Source: WTFV01 sp965203525 (GTDB taxonomy: Bacteria > Acidobacteriota > Vicinamibacteria > Vicinamibacterales > UBA8438). From it: a stretch of 64,000 nucleotides of DNA. The stretch lies in the NCBI GenBank assembly GCA_965203525.1, contig OZ241898.1, positions 4,154,001-4,218,000 on the forward strand. The letters are read 5' to 3'. How positions within the stretch are numbered: the first letter of the stretch is position 1; each line of letters opens with the position of its first letter. The position numbers and the translations under genes were made by a program. The notes under the pieces are model-generated. The model made no database searches, was not told the DNA's origin, and was given only the letters and a program-made list of their open reading frames with translations. Shown here piece after piece: positions 60,699-64,000 of the stretch.

Positions 60699-61297
60699 TC
60701 GACCGTCACGCCCGCCGCGTCGGCCAGCAGGGGGTAGAACTGCAGGAACACGTTGTCGCGCGCCGCGTGCTCGACGTGGCACGTGTAGCAGCGGTTGCCC
60801 GGCGGCTGGGGTTGCGCCGTCGTCCGGGCGCGGGCGCCGCCGCCGAAGTCGTAGTAGGCCCAGCCGGCCGCGACGCGCGCCTGGTCCTTCACGGCCAGTT
60901 CCACCGCCAGGACGTCGGAGGCGAACCGCCCGTGGCGCGCCGGCATCGCGTCCGCCTCGGTGCGGCGCACGAGCAGCGCCAGCATGGTGCCCTCGCGGAA
61001 CGCGCCGGTGCGGACGAAGTGGTCGTAGGCGGTCGGCTCCATCAGCGTGTGGTTGAACGACTCCCGGCGCGGCGGTTCGTCGTTGTAGCTCAGCCCGAGC
61101 GAGGCGCCGACGAAGGTCCAGCGCAGGTAGTCGTCCGGCAGGTGCAGCGCGCCGTCCGCGTCGTAGCGCGGCATGACCGGCGGCGTGGCGGCGGCGCCGG
61201 ACTGCGCGGCGAGATGGGCCGCGCCGGCCACCGCCAGCGTTCCGATCAGGCCGGCCGGCAGGAGCGCGAGCCACGGATTGCGGAGTCGTCGTCGCAT
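60695..61297 (-). CDS. Cytochrome P460-family protein
   Basis: A 200-residue exported protein: a signal peptide (LALLPAGLIGTLAVAGAAHLAAQ), then DYLRWTFVGASLGLSYND, FREGTMLALLV, AVELAVKDQARVAAGWAYYDFG and the single c-type heme site CYTCH at 170-174 followed by VEHAARDNVFLQFYP, all P460/cytochrome c'-beta motifs. Family members oxidise hydroxylamine or bind NO; many bacteria use them for detoxification. Its gene is coupled to an ADOP permease by a TTGA overlap. ATG 61297. Confidence 0.9.
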   Translation of the reverse strand: MRRRLRNPWLALLPAGLIGTLAVAGAAHLAAQSGAAATPPVMPRYDADGALHLPDDYLRWTFVGASLGLSYNDEPPRRESFNHTLMEPTAYDHFVRTGAFREGTMLALLVRRTEADAMPARHGRFASDVLAVELAVKDQARVAAGWAYYDFGGGARARTTAQPQPPGNRCYTCHVEHAARDNVFLQFYPLLADAAGVTVD

Positions 61298-61376
61298 CGG
61301 ATCACTCCCGGTTCGGAAGGTGCTACGGCATTCGCAGGCAGTCTATCGGATTCCGCGCGCCCGCTGTTGGCGCCGC

Positions 61377-63689
61377 TCACGCCAGCAGCCGCCACACCTG
61401 CGCGACCAGGAAGCAGACGCAGACGCCCATCGCCACCGGGAGCAGCGACGCCACGGTCGTCCAGCGCGCGCTGCGGGTCTCCTTGTAGATCGTGTAGATG
61501 GTCGTCGAGCAGGGGTTGTGGAGCAGGCTGAAGAGCATCAGGTTGACCGCGGTCAGCAGCGTCCAGCCGCCGGCCCGCAGCAGGTCGCCGGTCGCCTCCG
61601 CGCTGTCGAGCTCGAACATCACCCCGGCGCCGGCCCCCGGACCCGCCGCCGCGCCCCCGGCGGTCAGGACGGTCAGCATCAGCACGGTCGGGATGACGAT
61701 CTCGTTGGCGGGAATCGCGACCACGTAGGCGAGCAGGATCACCCCGTTGAGGCCGATGAACAGGCCGAACGGATCGAGCCAGCCGACCGCGTGCTCCGCG
61801 ACGCTGGCGCCGCCTAGCGTCACGTTGGACGCGAGCCAGATGACGGCGCCGGCCGGCACCGCGAACACCACCGCGCGCCAGAGGACGATCAGGGTGCGGT
61901 CGATGAGCGAGGTGTACAACGTCCGCAGCACCCGCGGCGGGCGGTAGGGCGGCAGTTCCAGGCTGAAGGCGGTCGCCTCGCCGCGCAGCACGGTGTTCGA
62001 CAGGAGCCACGACGCGAGGAACATCGCGCCGATGCCGAGCACCGCGATGCCGACCACCGCGGCGGCGGAAACGAGGCCGGCGAGGTGCGCCGGGGCGAGC
62101 GCGCCGATGAAGATCGAGGCGATCAGGATCTGCGTCGGCCAGCGCCCGTTGCAGAGCGAGAAGTTGTTGGTGAGGATGGCGATGAGCCGTTCGCGCGGGC
62201 TGTCGATGACGCGGGTCGACACGACGCCGGCCGCGTTGCACCCGAACCCCATGCACATCGTCAGCGCCTGCTTGCCGTGCGCCCCGGCCCGGCGGAACAG
62301 CGCGTCGAGGTTGAAGGCGACGCGCGGCAGGTAGCCGAAGTCCTCCAGCAGGGTGAAGATCGGGAAGAAGATGGCCATCGGCGGCAGCATCACCGCGACG
62401 ACCCAGGCGGTCGCCAGGTACACGCCGTCGAAGAGGAAGCCGCTCAGCCACCACGGCAGGCCGGCCGCGTCGCCGAGGCTTCCGAGCGCCGGGTGCGCGG
62501 CGTCGATCAGCAGCGCCGCCAGCAGGCCCGACGGCACGTTGGCGCCCTCGATGGTGATCCAGAAGACCGCGGCGAGGATCGCGAGCATCAGCGGGAAGCC
62601 GAGCCAGCGGTTGGTCAGCAGCCGATCCAGGACGCGGTCGACGTCCGGGCCGGCCTTGCGCAGCCCGCGGACCTCCGCCCGCGCCGCGACGTCGTGCGCC
62701 GCCGCGTAGGTGCGCTCCGTCAGGCGGTCGTGGAAGTCCGCCGGCACGTCCCACCGCAGGCGTTGCGCGGTGTCGAGCACCGCGGCCCGCGCGGCCGGCG
62801 GCGGGACGGTCGCCCGCGCGCCGGTTCCGTCGCCGCCGGCTTGGCCCGGCTCCCCGGCGCGGGCGGCCTCGGTACCGGCGTCGTCCGCGTTCGACGGGAG
62901 CGGCGCGCCGGCCGGGTCGTCGCCGAGCCGGCCCAGTTCCCCGGAGCGGACCGCCTCGGCGACGGCGTCGTCCGCGTTCAGCAGGCGCTGCGCCACCCAG
63001 CGGCTGCTCGGCACGCCCGGGAACGCCTGTTCCACCGCCGCGGCGAGCGACGCGACCGCCTGCTCGATCCCGGGGGCCTGTTGCGCGAGGCGGAACGGGC
63101 GCGTGCGCGTCCGGCCGGTGGCGACGCCGTGCGCGGCGTCGAGAAGCGCGTCGATGCCGGTCGACGAGCGGGCCGCGCCGGCCACGACCGGCACGCCGAG
63201 CTCCCGCTCCAGCCGTGCCGGGTCCACCGCGATGCCGTGGCGCCGGGCCTCGTCCATCAGGTTGACGTAGACGACCACGCGGCCGGTGACGTCGAGGATC
63301 TGCAGCACGAGGTTCAGGTTGCGTTCGAGCCGCGTGGCGTCGACCACCGCCACGGTGACGTCGGGCCGTCCGAACAGGAGGAACTCGCGGGCCACTTCTT
63401 CGTCCGCGCTGCCCGCCTGCAGGGAGTAGGTGCCCGGCAGGTCGACGATCTTCACGCGCGCCCCGCGGTGCGCGAAGGCGCCCTCGGCGCGCACGATGGT
63501 CTTGCCGGGCCAGTTGCCGGTGTGCTGCCGCAGGCCGGTCAGGGCGTTGAAGACGGTGCTCTTGCCGACGTTCGGATTCCCCGCGAGCGCCACGAGGAGG
63601 TCCCACCGGTCGGGGCGCAGGCCGAGCCGGATCAGGCTTTGCGCGCGGTGCTCGGCGCGGCTGCCGCACGCCGGCGCGGGCAGCGCCAT
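61377..63689 (-). CDS. feoB: Ferrous iron transporter FeoB with duplicated linker
   Basis: A 770-residue FeoB: G1 motif GNPNVGKS at 37-44, G3 DLPGTYSL, NLMDE (G4), then a helical spacer and ~10 membrane helices with the Gate motifs GFGCNAAGV and LLHNPCSTTIYTIYKE. Between the G domain and the membrane part is a ~65-residue Ala/Asp/Gly-rich linker containing NADDAVAEAVRSGELGRLGDD and NADDAGTEAARAGEPGQAGGD, 29 residues apart (DNA 62878 and 62965, spacing 87). ATG 63689 overlaps the feoA stop (TGATG). Confidence 0.93.
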   Translation of the reverse strand: MALPAPACGSRAEHRAQSLIRLGLRPDRWDLLVALAGNPNVGKSTVFNALTGLRQHTGNWPGKTIVRAEGAFAHRGARVKIVDLPGTYSLQAGSADEEVAREFLLFGRPDVTVAVVDATRLERNLNLVLQILDVTGRVVVYVNLMDEARRHGIAVDPARLERELGVPVVAGAARSSTGIDALLDAAHGVATGRTRTRPFRLAQQAPGIEQAVASLAAAVEQAFPGVPSSRWVAQRLLNADDAVAEAVRSGELGRLGDDPAGAPLPSNADDAGTEAARAGEPGQAGGDGTGARATVPPPAARAAVLDTAQRLRWDVPADFHDRLTERTYAAAHDVAARAEVRGLRKAGPDVDRVLDRLLTNRWLGFPLMLAILAAVFWITIEGANVPSGLLAALLIDAAHPALGSLGDAAGLPWWLSGFLFDGVYLATAWVVAVMLPPMAIFFPIFTLLEDFGYLPRVAFNLDALFRRAGAHGKQALTMCMGFGCNAAGVVSTRVIDSPRERLIAILTNNFSLCNGRWPTQILIASIFIGALAPAHLAGLVSAAAVVGIAVLGIGAMFLASWLLSNTVLRGEATAFSLELPPYRPPRVLRTLYTSLIDRTLIVLWRAVVFAVPAGAVIWLASNVTLGGASVAEHAVGWLDPFGLFIGLNGVILLAYVVAIPANEIVIPTVLMLTVLTAGGAAAGPGAGAGVMFELDSAEATGDLLRAGGWTLLTAVNLMLFSLLHNPCSTTIYTIYKETRSARWTTVASLLPVAMGVCVCFLVAQVWRLLA
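62855..62990. repeat. In-frame repeat pair in the feoB linker, spacing 87 nt
   Basis: gcgtcgtccgcgttc occurs at 62878 and 62965, within wider similarity (gcccggctccccgg.gcg / gcccagttccccggagcg). Spacing is a multiple of three, so the FeoB frame is kept. This is the widest pitch in the series. Confidence 0.75.
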
Positions 63690-63994
63690 CAGGCGGCCTC
63701 CCCGGCGCGTTCGACCTGGATCCACGCCGCCTGCGTCCGGCGCAGCGCGATCAGCGCGCCGCGGATGCGGTAGGCGACCGGGTCGCCGGCCGCGCTCGCC
63801 AGCTCGGGCGTGACCGGCGTGCCGCGCACCACGCCGAGGTCGAGCAGCCGGCGGCGCTGGGTGCCCTGGCAGGCGCGGGAGATGCCGGTGACGCGGACCG
63901 TCTCCCCGGACCGCGCATCGAGCAGGGTCGTGCGGCTGGTCTCGGCCCGTTCGCCCGGCGGCAGGCAGCGGACGGTCACGTTGCCGGCGGCCAC
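63689..63994 (-). CDS. feoA: FeoA-like protein, possibly incomplete at the window edge
   Basis: A protein of at least 101 residues with the FeoA SH3-like domain (ETVRVTGIS, RRRLLDLGVVRGTPVTPE, DPVAYRIRGALIALRRTQA). FeoA stimulates FeoB. GTG 63994 is the last possible start inside the window, but the frame may continue past the edge, so the true start could be off-window. Confidence 0.85.
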   Translation of the reverse strand: MAAGNVTVRCLPPGERAETSRTTLLDARSGETVRVTGISRACQGTQRRRLLDLGVVRGTPVTPELASAAGDPVAYRIRGALIALRRTQAAWIQVERAGEAA

Positions 63995-64000
63995 CGCGTC

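Noticed and set aside
1..64000. tRNA, rRNA or riboswitch genes
   Set aside because: I scanned for T-loop sequences and typical clover-leaf ends and for common riboswitch cores and saw none that hold up; a covariance search would be decisive.

Overview
This is a dense, very GC-rich bacterial chromosome segment with no rRNA, tRNA or phage genes recognised. The gene set fits Acidobacteriota (perhaps the Vicinamibacteria side) better than any other phylum I can think of. It includes an ADOP-type duplicated permease, an alternative complex III operon, a cytochrome c / copper-monooxygenase-like / TPR lipoprotein, paired M16 peptidases, a cytochrome P460 and PQQ-linked oxidation. The assignment is inference from gene content, not from a marker gene.

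Layout. 1-5.2 kb: a TPR lipoprotein followed by a ~1.6 kb tandem duplication carrying an unknown secreted protein and a Uma2-type nuclease. 5.2-9.5 kb: scarred accessory DNA with a dead AbiEi-like antitoxin, an lpxB fragment, a fused methylase/BsuBI-PstI-type endonuclease and a second methyltransferase. 9.6-18.2 kb: an M16 peptidase pair, envelope proteins and four small outer-membrane-like proteins in an alternating A-B-A-B array. 18.2-26.2 kb: actABCDEF (alternative complex III) behind a good sigma-70-like promoter. 26.2-30.2 kb: an M48 peptidase, a methyltransferase in one open frame with a 3-hydroxyisobutyrate-dehydrogenase-like enzyme, and a 3-oxoacid CoA-transferase pair. 30.3-46.4 kb: a PQQ island (quinoprotein dehydrogenase, mxaRSACKL maturation genes, an HpaB/AbfD-like flavoprotein, a PqqU-like TonB receptor, pqqABCDE). 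46.7-54 kb: a MATE transporter, M20 peptidase, SDR, small secreted proteins, MtgA and a repeat-only Rpn-tail protein. 54-64 kb: a BON-domain lipoprotein, a Mla-type lipid transporter (mlaE-mlaF-mlaD), an ADOP permease with cytochrome P460, and feoB/feoA.

How it works together. The PQQ island could be self-contained: pqqABCDE makes the cofactor, the receptor at the operon's end could recapture PQQ from outside, the Mxa proteins would mature a periplasmic quinoprotein, and the electrons could pass through cytochrome c to the quinol:cytochrome c chemistry of ActABCDEF. The dehydrogenase has Asp two residues after its catalytic Asp, the lanthanide-type signature, and lacks the usual vicinal cysteine pair.

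The most unusual signal is not a gene family. More than fifteen places in the window carry two or three copies of a 20-45 nt stretch spaced about 60-80 nt apart (most often 70-74), with unrelated sequence between copies. They sit at gene boundaries and in protein linkers. At overlapping stop/start junctions they have created small open frames that join one gene's stop to the next gene's start (actB-actC, pqqD-pqqE, mlaF-mlaD, and before mxaL). Inside genes the spacing is always a multiple of three.
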